From HdN1 sp052035295 (GTDB lineage Bacteria > Pseudomonadota > Gammaproteobacteria > Pseudomonadales > Ketobacteraceae), in the NCBI GenBank assembly GCA_052035295.1, contig JBPOHS010000032.1, forward strand, positions 3,048 to 67,047: a stretch of 64,000 bases of DNA, written 5' to 3'. Within the stretch, counting starts at the first letter, position 1, and the number at the start of each line of letters is the position of its first letter. Both the position numbers and the translations under genes were made by a program. Below are positions 27,172 to 35,049 of the stretch, in pieces. Under the pieces are notes generated by a model. That model made no database searches, had not been told where the DNA came from, and was given only the letters and a program-made list of their open reading frames with translations.

Positions 27172-28836
27172 ATGAACCAGGACAAGCAACGCTTTGCTGA
27201 AGCCAACATGGATGCCATGTACCGTATTTTCACGGTGCCCGAGGCCCCTGGTTCCACGCTGGGCAAAATCGACAACATGATTGGTCAAAACCTGGTTGGT
27301 TTTTTGCAGAATCACATTGTTGCCGTGGAAAAGGATCTCTCCGATCTCGAGAAAGACTTTGCCGATGCCGCCATTCCCGAGAAGCCCTGGTTTGTCTCGG
27401 ATCAGACCCAGTTTTTGCTGGACAAGCTGGTAGCCCAGTCGGTACACACGGCGTCGCCACGCTTTATCGGGCACATGACCTCGGCGTTACCTTATTTCAT
27501 GTTACCGCTGTCGCGGATCATGATGGCGCTCAATCAGAATCTGGTGAAAATCGAAACATCAAAAGCCTTCACGCCGCTCGAACGCCAGGTATTGGGCATG
27601 ATGCATCGACTCATCTATCTGCGGGATGATGCCTTTTATGCGCAATGGATGCATCAGCCAGGACACTCGCTCGGCTCGTTATGCTCCGGTGGTACGATTG
27701 CCAATATCACCGCGCTGTGGGTGGCGCGTAACGCCATGTTCAAGCCGACCCCCGAGTTCAAGGGCATCAATCATACCGGTGTGTGGGGTGCACTCAAACA
27801 TCATGGCCTGGAAGGCATTGCCGTGCTTGTGTCCGAGCGTGGACACTACTCGCTTGCCAAGGCTGCCGACGTGCTCGGGATTGGCAGGGACAACCTGATT
27901 GCGGTGCGTACCGACGGTAACAACAAGGTCGACATGGCGGAAATGCGCCGCAAGGTGGAAGAATGCCGGGCCCGTAAGATCGGCATTATGGCGATCGTCG
28001 GTGTGTGTGGTACCTCCGAAACCGGCACAGTGGATCCGCTCAATGAGCTGGCCGATCTGGCCGAGGAAATTGGCTGTCATTATCACGTGGATGCCGCTTG
28101 GGGCGGTGCCACCCTGTTCTCGCGCAAATACGTGCATATTCTTGATGGAATCCGTCGTGCCGATTCGGTCACCATCGATGCCCACAAGCAACTGTATGTG
28201 CCGATGGGCGCCGGTATGGTCATGTTCAAGAATCCGACGGCGCTTTCCAACATCCAGCACCATGCTGAATACATCATTCGCAAGGGCTCCAAGGATCTGG
28301 GGTCGCACACGCTGGAAGGATCCCGTCCCGGCATGGCAATGCTGGTGCATTCCGGTCTGCGTATCATCGGCCGCAGCGGGTATGAAATCCTGATCGATCA
28401 GGGGATCGAAAAAGCTCGCTATTTTGTCGATATGATACGCCAGGAGCCGGATTTCGAGGTGATCACCGAGCCTGAGCTGAATATCCTGACCTACCGGTAT
28501 GTTCCCGCCTTCGTGAAGAAAAAGCTGGAAACGGCCACTGCTGCGGAAATCGATCGCATCCACGATCTGCTCAACCGTTTGACCAAGCTTATCCAGAAAA
28601 CCCAACGCGCACGCGGTATTTCGTTCGTGTCGCGCACGCGCCTGACCCCGCCGGAATATGGTCGCCGCCTTACCGTCGTGTTCCGTGTGGTCTTGGCGAA
28701 TCCGCTGACCAGTCACGAAATCCTGCGTGATGTGCTGGATGAACAGAAGCTCATCGTGGGGCTTGATGTTTGCCAGAATTTGCTCAAGGAACTCGCCGAG
28801 GCCTGTGTTGAAAATCGACAGGTGAGTAACGGGTGA
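27172..28836 (+). CDS. panP: PLP-dependent aspartate 1-decarboxylase, PanP type
   Basis: Group II PLP decarboxylase of 554 residues with the cofactor Lys in IDAHKQLYVPMGAGM (about residue 339) and DAAWGG before it. Length and segments such as ALPYFMLPLSRIMMALNQN fit PanP, which makes beta-alanine for pantothenate and CoA in some gammaproteobacteria; a glutamate decarboxylase is the alternative. GAGGGGG six bases before ATG 27172 decides the start. The 295 bases upstream hold no gene. Confidence 0.82.
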   Translation: MNQDKQRFAEANMDAMYRIFTVPEAPGSTLGKIDNMIGQNLVGFLQNHIVAVEKDLSDLEKDFADAAIPEKPWFVSDQTQFLLDKLVAQSVHTASPRFIGHMTSALPYFMLPLSRIMMALNQNLVKIETSKAFTPLERQVLGMMHRLIYLRDDAFYAQWMHQPGHSLGSLCSGGTIANITALWVARNAMFKPTPEFKGINHTGVWGALKHHGLEGIAVLVSERGHYSLAKAADVLGIGRDNLIAVRTDGNNKVDMAEMRRKVEECRARKIGIMAIVGVCGTSETGTVDPLNELADLAEEIGCHYHVDAAWGGATLFSRKYVHILDGIRRADSVTIDAHKQLYVPMGAGMVMFKNPTALSNIQHHAEYIIRKGSKDLGSHTLEGSRPGMAMLVHSGLRIIGRSGYEILIDQGIEKARYFVDMIRQEPDFEVITEPELNILTYRYVPAFVKKKLETATAAEIDRIHDLLNRLTKLIQKTQRARGISFVSRTRLTPPEYGRRLTVVFRVVLANPLTSHEILRDVLDEQKLIVGLDVCQNLLKELAEACVENRQVSNG

Positions 28837-28936
28837 GGTGAGTATTCCCTGGTTTTACCCTGCTGCCTGGCCGGTGGCTCAATCCTGATTTTGGCCAGTC
28901 AATGACATGATAGCTCTGAGTGTCCCATGTAAAATG

Positions 28937-29336
28937 GGTGACGCCACCGACGCCGACAACCAATATAATGCTGACGGCATGCCGACGCTGCTGAAACCCT
29001 TTGCCGAACGTCAGGCCTGGATTGTGTTGGGAGCCCGCCCATTGCAACGATTGAGCATCGTGCGATCATCCGTAGCGCAGCGTCCCGCCTGATTATGTTC
29101 GACGAGTATCCTTGTACGCTCGAAACGATTATTCAGGCTGGCCAAAAAAAGGCCGTAACGTGAGTACCACTGCGCGTCAATGAAGATTTGCGTCCTTCGC
29201 GTCTGGTGAAAAGCATTCCCTCCTGTATCAAGCGCGGTATTTCCACGATTTTCCACATTTTTATCATCTATCGCCCGTTCAGATTTTTAGCACGATAGGT
29301 GCAGTTGTGTTCAGTGCAGGGTTTTTCTTGCAATGA
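28937..29336 (+). pseudogene. Decayed family-2 glycosyltransferase (polyprenol-phosphate type)
   Basis: The 568-base gap between panP and the acyltransferase holds remnants of a DPM1-like GT2 gene in broken frames. From 28943 one frame reads ATDADNQYNADGMPTLL then IVLGARP, the family's DxDNQYN region. From about 29047 another frame reads AIIRSAASRL and CTLETIIQAGQKKAV, reaches a TGA at 29161, then continues VPLRVNEDLRPSRLVKSIP and FIIYRPFRF. A further shift near 29290 gives TIGAVVFSAGFFLQ and a stop at 29334. The N-terminus and the middle are deleted. Family assignment is by remembered conserved blocks. Confidence 0.75.
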
Positions 29337-29404
29337 ACGTATCGTTCATCTCGTGTTTGACGTGGCAGGCGCTCAAGCGCCCCTCGCAAATCAACCGCTT
29401 GTTG

Positions 29405-30562
29405 TCATTGTTGCATGGGGCATGAACGGTTAGCCTTCGGATAACCAGGAGTTATAAAACGCTCTGATATTCTCGCCCCGGCTTTTCTGAATGGCATCTC
29501 CAGCCAGCGATAGTTCAATTCAACGAAAAGCAGAAGAAGAATCGACGCGGTCAAAAGAAACGGCCAAAAAAATGTCGCATCAAATATTTTTGCACCAGAA
29601 ATTCTGAACCATATTTCCCGGGTCGCAAAGAAAGCAGGTATGTGTATTAGGTAGATGCCATAAGACCGTGAGCCTATCCAGGTCAATAATTGACTCATGA
29701 ATGGAATCGGCATGAATATGTTTTTGTTCCAGGAGGCGATCCACACCAGTGCCAGCGAGAGGATTGCCAGAAGGGTGTACTTCTGGGAGTTGACAGGCAA
29801 TTCGATGCTGCAAACGGCTGCCATCATCGCAATGAAAAAAATCAGCAGAAGCGGGCCCGCTATTTGGGCAAATGTCAAAATGAAATGACTATGTTTCCCA
29901 AGCCAGGCTTTGGGAGCGTACATGGCCAGCATTACTCCTAATATCAGCGCCTCGCTCCGGAACGTGACGCCGTAGAGAATCCGTTCTGTGCAGCTTTGGT
30001 AGAAGAGGGCGGCCAGGCCGATGACGATGGCCCAGCGCCGAAATACAATGAACACAATGGGTAACACCAGGTAGAACTGTTCTTCCAGCGACAGGCTCCA
30101 GTAGGCAAAGCTTGCGCCATAGGGCTCGCTCATGAACGTTTGAGCAAAGCGCACATTGGCAAATTGCAGAATGCCCGCGATAGTGGCATCGATATTTACG
30201 CTGACGCTTGAAAATGCATTGGTCTCGTTGAATGCCAGCGATAGTAGCAACATGATCGCGAGCCAGAGCCATGCCGAAGGGAGAAGTCGATATGCACGAC
30301 GCAGCCAGAATCTCTGTGTCACCCTCCACATGGCTGAACGTGTGCCTGCCGATTGCAATCTGGGCACCAGATCGCGCGCGATGACATAACCCGAAATCAC
30401 AAAGAATAGGTCGACGCCATACGATCCCCCCAGCAGGCCATGTATGTCGCGCATCAGGGGTGTTTGCCATGTGAAAAGATTACCGAAGGCGTGGTGAGTT
30501 ACCACCAGCATTACTGCGACAGCCCGCAGAATCTCGATATCATTGATAATGTTTTTATTCAT
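29405..30562 (-). CDS. Acyltransferase-3 family membrane protein
   Basis: OafA/YrhL-like membrane O-acyltransferase of 385 residues with about ten hydrophobic helices. The N-terminus has IEILRAVAVMLVVTHHAFGNLF, containing the conserved His-His region, then GGSYGVDLFFVISGYVIARD. Such enzymes add acetyl or other acyl groups to surface sugars or lipids. Its codons are visibly more AT-rich than neighbours, and it lies tail-to-tail with a glycosyltransferase remnant, so both may be the residue of a transferred polysaccharide locus. Confidence 0.87.
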   Translation of the reverse strand: MNKNIINDIEILRAVAVMLVVTHHAFGNLFTWQTPLMRDIHGLLGGSYGVDLFFVISGYVIARDLVPRLQSAGTRSAMWRVTQRFWLRRAYRLLPSAWLWLAIMLLLSLAFNETNAFSSVSVNIDATIAGILQFANVRFAQTFMSEPYGASFAYWSLSLEEQFYLVLPIVFIVFRRWAIVIGLAALFYQSCTERILYGVTFRSEALILGVMLAMYAPKAWLGKHSHFILTFAQIAGPLLLIFFIAMMAAVCSIELPVNSQKYTLLAILSLALVWIASWNKNIFMPIPFMSQLLTWIGSRSYGIYLIHIPAFFATREIWFRISGAKIFDATFFWPFLLTASILLLLFVELNYRWLEMPFRKAGARISERFITPGYPKANRSCPMQQ

Positions 30563-30624
30563 GGCGCGGCAGTCTTTTTGTTATGGTTGCCTGTGGGCAG
30601 CGTATTGCCGTCTCGCGCAGTCTC

Positions 30625-31359
30625 TCACAAATACGTCACAAACTCCTCGATCGGAAACCGGAAGCGCTGATGATAAACCCCATCCTCGGCGCGTTTCCCC
30701 GCGGCGATCACCATGACGACAAAACCATCTTTTGGCAATTTGAGAATTTTACGTACGCGCCACTCATCAAAGCCCTCCATGGGGCAGGAATCATAGCCGT
30801 GCGCGCGTAACGCCAACATCAGGTTCTCGCACGCCAGAGCGGTCGACTTGGCAGCCCAGACACGCATCTCCGACAAGCTGTACGGTCCGCGCGGTACAGC
30901 GCGCGAAATGCCTGCCACAGCCCCGGCAACGCGCTTCGCCAATCCAAACAAACCAAACGGCCCCTGGTTGTAATGGACTAACGCCAGCTTGCCATAATAG
31001 TCCTTGACCACTTTCGGCACCGTTTCTTCCGGCCACACATCAAGGGTGCGCAAACTGTTCTGTTTCCAGGTATCCGTGCGCGCCACCATGGCAATCAGTA
31101 ACGGCGCGCTTTTGGCGGCATTCTGATTCATGCACGCTTGCGCCAGCTGCTTGCGGAGGTCAGCAGATTTCACGACATAGAAAGACCACGGCTGCAGATT
31201 GCTGCTGTTGGGGGCCAGTGTCGCCAGTTCCATGCAATCCTGTATGATCGCGTCAGGTATCGGGTCGGGCAGGAAGCGGCGTACGCTGCGACGGCTTTTG
31301 ACTACCTTGCGAAATTCTTCCACGTTTATGTCGGGTAATGCTTCCTGAAAGCGGCTCAT
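30625..31359 (-). CDS. Nitroreductase family protein
   Basis: FMN-dependent oxidoreductase of 244 residues with SRRSVRRF near the N-terminus (FMN phosphate binding), APNSSNLQPWSFYVV and a C-terminal ENLMLALRAHGYDSCPMEGF. It is a clear paralogue of the protein at 62555-63397, sharing the insert around the GPFGL segment. Substrate unknown; nitro-compounds, quinones or enones are possible. Start 31359 (MSRFQ) is preferred over the longer 31425 frame, which runs into the polA upstream region. Confidence 0.87.
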   Translation of the reverse strand: MSRFQEALPDINVEEFRKVVKSRRSVRRFLPDPIPDAIIQDCMELATLAPNSSNLQPWSFYVVKSADLRKQLAQACMNQNAAKSAPLLIAMVARTDTWKQNSLRTLDVWPEETVPKVVKDYYGKLALVHYNQGPFGLFGLAKRVAGAVAGISRAVPRGPYSLSEMRVWAAKSTALACENLMLALRAHGYDSCPMEGFDEWRVRKILKLPKDGFVVMVIAAGKRAEDGVYHQRFRFPIEEFVTYL

Positions 31360-31516
31360 CGAGGCTGTCCTGTTTTGGGGTGGCAATGCTGTGGCGGGCA
31401 GAGGGGTTGCGCAAAATACTGACAACCCGCCCCCTTTCCGTCAACACCCAAATCGCACCGTTTGCTCCCTCAAAGTGCTACGATAGCAGGGCAAACCCAG
31501 TCCAGGATCCCTGTCT

Positions 31517-34294
31517 ATGCCCCAGCAACCCCCCGTTGTGCTCGTTGACGGCTCATCGTACCTCTATCGCGCCTTTCATGCGCTGCCACCACTGACCACA
31601 TCGAACGGCCAACCCACCGGAGCCATCAAGGGGGTGCTCAGCATGCTGCGCAAGCTGCTGGCTGATGTCAAACCGACCCACATTGCTGTCGTTTTTGATG
31701 CCAAAGGCAAGACGTTTCGCGATGATCTTTATCCGGAGTACAAGGCTCACCGCCCGCCCATGCCTGATGATTTGCGTGCCCAGGTCGAGCCGTTACTCGA
31801 GAGTATCCGCGCTATGGGCTTGCCGTTATTGATCGTCGAAGGGGTAGAGGCCGATGACGTTATCGGCACCCTCTGTGCTGAAGCCACTCGCCTGGGCCAG
31901 AAAATCCTGGTATCCACGGGCGACAAGGATATGGCACAGCTCGTCAATGATCATGTGACATTGATCAACACCATGACCGACACCCTCATGGATCGCAATG
32001 GCGTCATTGAAAAATTCGGCTTGCCACCAGAACGCATCGTGGACTATCTGACCCTTGTCGGTGACAGCGTTGACAATATTCCGGGCGTACCCAAATGTGG
32101 TCCGAAAACGGCTGTCAAATGGTTGGGGGATTACGGCTCTTTGGACAATCTGGTCGAGCATGCTACCGATATTGGCGGGAAAATCGGGGAGAACCTGCGC
32201 GCCAGTCTCGACAAAATTCCGCTGTCGCGTCAGTTGGCCACCATCAAGTGTGATGTGCCGCTTGATTTGGGCGTTATGGACCTGATGACCCGAGCGGTGG
32301 ATTCGGAAAAACTCACTGAACTATACAAGACCTTTGAATTCAAGAGCTGGTTGTCTGAAGTGTTGCAAAGTGGCAGCGACCGCCTGGACACCGGCAAGCA
32401 AGGGGGTGACATTTCCTCTGCTCCGGTAGCTCACGAGCAGGGGGCATCGGCCTCGCCATCGCAAGCAGGATTTTCCTTCGAGGAAAAAGCCAGCTACCAC
32501 ACCATCACGACGGAAGCCGAGCTGCAACAGTGGATCGAGCGCCTGTCGAGCTGTGACAGTTTTGCCTTCGATACCGAAACCACCAGCCTGGATTACATGC
32601 AGGCTGAGATCGTTGGTGTCTCCTTCGCTATTCACGCCGGGGAAGCGGCCTATGTGCCGTTGGCGCACGATTACATTGGTGCACCCGATCAGCTGTCGAG
32701 ACAGCATGTGCTTGATGTGCTCAAGCCACTGCTTGAAGCCGAGAAGCCCCAAAAAATTGGCCAGAACCTCAAGTATGATATGAGTGTGCTGGCCAATTAC
32801 GACATTACCCTGCGTGGCGTTGCCTTCGACACCATGCTCGAATCCTATGTGCTCGATGCAGTGGGCACCCGCCATGATATGGATAGCCTGGCGCTGAAAT
32901 ACCTTGGCTACAAAACCGTGAGCTTCGAAGAGGTCGCCGGCAAGGGCGCCAAGCAGCTCACCTTCAATCAGGTTCCTGTTCAACAGGCATCATTCTATGC
33001 GGCGGAAGATGCCGATATAACACTGAAGCTGCACGGCGCGCTGTGGCCCCAGCTACAGAAAGCACCTGCCTTGGTGAATGTCTTCAATACCATTGAAATA
33101 CCGCTGGTGGGTGTGCTTTCCCGTATCGAACGTACTGGCGCATTGATTGATACCCGCAAGCTTCACGAACAGAGCAAAGCGTTGGGTGAGCGCATGCAGG
33201 CGCTGGAATTGCAGGCGCACGAACTCGCTGGCCAGCCTTTCAACCTGGGTTCTCCCAAACAACTGGGTGAAATTTTTTACGACAAGCTCAAATTGCCGGT
33301 CCTCAAGAAGACACCCAAAGGGGCGCCATCCACTGATGAAGAAGTGTTGCAAGAGCTTGCCCTTGACTACGAATTGCCGAAAGTCCTGCTGGAATATCGC
33401 GGCTGTAGCAAACTGAAATCCACCTACACCGATAAATTGCCAGAGTTGGTTAATCCGCGCACCGGGCGTATCCATACCTCTTATCATCAGGCGGTAGCTG
33501 CAACGGGACGACTGTCGTCATCCGATCCCAATTTGCAGAACATTCCCATTCGTAACGAGGAAGGTCGGCGCATTCGCCAGGCCTTTATCGCGGCGTCTGG
33601 TTACAAGATGGTGGCAGCCGATTACTCGCAAATCGAATTGCGCATCATGGCGCATTTGTCCGATGATCCAAGTTTGGTACAGGCTTTTACTCAAGGTCTG
33701 GACATACACCGTGCGACAGCCGCGGAGGTCATGGGTGTTGCCCTGGAAGATGTCACCTCCGAACAACGTCGCGCTGCCAAAGCGGTCAATTTCGGTCTCA
33801 TCTATGGCATGTCTGCGTTTGGTCTTGCCCGACAACTCGGCATTCCGCGTGGAGAAGCGCAAGCTTATATCGACCGTTATTTCAGTCGCTATCCTGGCGT
33901 GCACCGCTACATGGAATCGATCCGGGCGCAGGCGCACGATCAGGGCTACGTGGAAACCCTGTTTGGTCGACGCCTGTATCTGCCGGAAATTCGCACTGCC
34001 AACAAAATGCGACGGCAGGCGGCAGAGCGCACTGCAATCAACGCCCCCATGCAAGGAACGGCAGCGGATATCATCAAGCGCGCGATGATCGATATCGATC
34101 ATTGGCTGCATGCGGAAAGCATCAACGCCCGCATGATCATGCAGGTTCACGATGAACTGGTGTTCGAAGTGGCCGAGGGTGAGGTCGAGCAGGTCACTGC
34201 TCAAATCCGCCAGCGTATGGCGGCAGCCGCTACACTGAAGGTGCCGTTGATCGTGGATACAGGCATCGGCATTAACTGGGATGAGGCTCATTGA
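31517..34294 (+). CDS. polA: DNA polymerase I
   Basis: Repair and Okazaki-fragment polymerase of 925 residues with all three domains: 5'-3' exonuclease (about 1-290), 3'-5' exonuclease (about 330-520, with FDTETTSLD keeping the metal-binding Asp and Glu, so proofreading is likely active) and family A polymerase (DYSQIELRIMAHLS, RRAAKAVNFGLIYGM, VHDELVFEV). The stop overlaps the region of the next gene's start. Divergent from the nitroreductase. Confidence 0.97.
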   Translation: MPQQPPVVLVDGSSYLYRAFHALPPLTTSNGQPTGAIKGVLSMLRKLLADVKPTHIAVVFDAKGKTFRDDLYPEYKAHRPPMPDDLRAQVEPLLESIRAMGLPLLIVEGVEADDVIGTLCAEATRLGQKILVSTGDKDMAQLVNDHVTLINTMTDTLMDRNGVIEKFGLPPERIVDYLTLVGDSVDNIPGVPKCGPKTAVKWLGDYGSLDNLVEHATDIGGKIGENLRASLDKIPLSRQLATIKCDVPLDLGVMDLMTRAVDSEKLTELYKTFEFKSWLSEVLQSGSDRLDTGKQGGDISSAPVAHEQGASASPSQAGFSFEEKASYHTITTEAELQQWIERLSSCDSFAFDTETTSLDYMQAEIVGVSFAIHAGEAAYVPLAHDYIGAPDQLSRQHVLDVLKPLLEAEKPQKIGQNLKYDMSVLANYDITLRGVAFDTMLESYVLDAVGTRHDMDSLALKYLGYKTVSFEEVAGKGAKQLTFNQVPVQQASFYAAEDADITLKLHGALWPQLQKAPALVNVFNTIEIPLVGVLSRIERTGALIDTRKLHEQSKALGERMQALELQAHELAGQPFNLGSPKQLGEIFYDKLKLPVLKKTPKGAPSTDEEVLQELALDYELPKVLLEYRGCSKLKSTYTDKLPELVNPRTGRIHTSYHQAVAATGRLSSSDPNLQNIPIRNEEGRRIRQAFIAASGYKMVAADYSQIELRIMAHLSDDPSLVQAFTQGLDIHRATAAEVMGVALEDVTSEQRRAAKAVNFGLIYGMSAFGLARQLGIPRGEAQAYIDRYFSRYPGVHRYMESIRAQAHDQGYVETLFGRRLYLPEIRTANKMRRQAAERTAINAPMQGTAADIIKRAMIDIDHWLHAESINARMIMQVHDELVFEVAEGEVEQVTAQIRQRMAAAATLKVPLIVDTGIGINWDEAH

Positions 34295-34296
34295 GA

Positions 34297-34986
34297 ATGA
34301 CATTCATGATTCGTGTTGGCTTGGCGTTGGGCTTGTCTGCATTGACCGTGTCGTCATGGGCGGCAGAGTGGCGAATCGAAGATTGCCAGATCGATGCCAA
34401 GGAATTGCTCAGCGAAGAAGTGCAAACGTGTGAAAAAACGTTTTCCGTCAAGGGTGAAGGCGAGAAGAAGGGCGTGATGGGCGTCCTGTTGATCAACGCG
34501 CCTTACAACACGGTATGGAAAGTCATTTCCGACTGGGAAGCGCAATCCAGGTTTGTGCCCGGGCTGGAATATTTCAAGGTTCGCCATCGCTTCCCCGGGG
34601 GCGATGAGGGCTCTTGGCACTCGCTCGTGGAAGGCAAACTGGATATCCCTTTTGTGGCGTTTCGCTATACCCTCGACGCCCGTTTCGACAAACGCATTGG
34701 TAAAATGAGCTGGCAAATGCTGAGTGCCGACGATATCAAGCGTTACCAGTCCGAGAAGATTCCTGTGCAGCTTTCCGACGAGGACCGCCTCAAGAACGTG
34801 GAAGGGTTTGGTCAGATTGTTGCTCATGATGACAAGCACACGGTCTACTATTATGCCCCGGTGGTTGAAACCACCATTCCAGTGCCTGACTTCATTCAGT
34901 CAGCCATTATGTCGGTGTCGCTGAACGATTATTTGCAGGCCATCAAGGAAACATCCGAGAAGCGTGCCAAGCGCTCAGGTGCATAG
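34297..34986 (+). CDS. Secreted START/SRPBCC-like lipid-binding protein
   Basis: Protein of 229 residues with a signal peptide ending near residue 22 (SSWAA) and a START-like domain (VMGVLLINAPYNTVWKVISD, then FVPGLEYFKV). It probably binds a hydrophobic molecule in the periplasm. It begins two bases after the polA stop, so is likely coupled. ATG 34297 is chosen; ATG 34306 is possible. Confidence 0.72.
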   Translation: MTFMIRVGLALGLSALTVSSWAAEWRIEDCQIDAKELLSEEVQTCEKTFSVKGEGEKKGVMGVLLINAPYNTVWKVISDWEAQSRFVPGLEYFKVRHRFPGGDEGSWHSLVEGKLDIPFVAFRYTLDARFDKRIGKMSWQMLSADDIKRYQSEKIPVQLSDEDRLKNVEGFGQIVAHDDKHTVYYYAPVVETTIPVPDFIQSAIMSVSLNDYLQAIKETSEKRAKRSGA

Positions 34987-35014
34987 CGGTTAAAAGCCGC
35001 GCACTTTTCGGGCA

Positions 35015-35022
35015 GCGTCTAT
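35015..35022 (+). promoter_or_regulatory. CTATACT -10 element, possibly sigma-S type
   Basis: GTCTATACTG upstream of the kinase at 35050 fits the CTATACT -10 of sigma-S promoters. The same 10-base word CGTCTATACTG recurs before the diguanylate cyclase at 42030-42041. No strong -35 is present, which sigma-S tolerates. Confidence 0.35.
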
Positions 35023-35049
35023 ACTGAAAATGAAGGCACATCTGCTTGC

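Noticed and set aside
27172..28836. Glutamate decarboxylase (GadB type)
   Set aside because: Length and N-terminal sequence fit PanP better; no antiporter or acid-resistance genes are nearby. Not fully excluded.
29333..29349. ATGAACG-TAT-CGTTCAT palindrome as a TetR-type operator
   Set aside because: It lies at the end of the glycosyltransferase remnant with no promoter or start codon correctly placed downstream on either strand.
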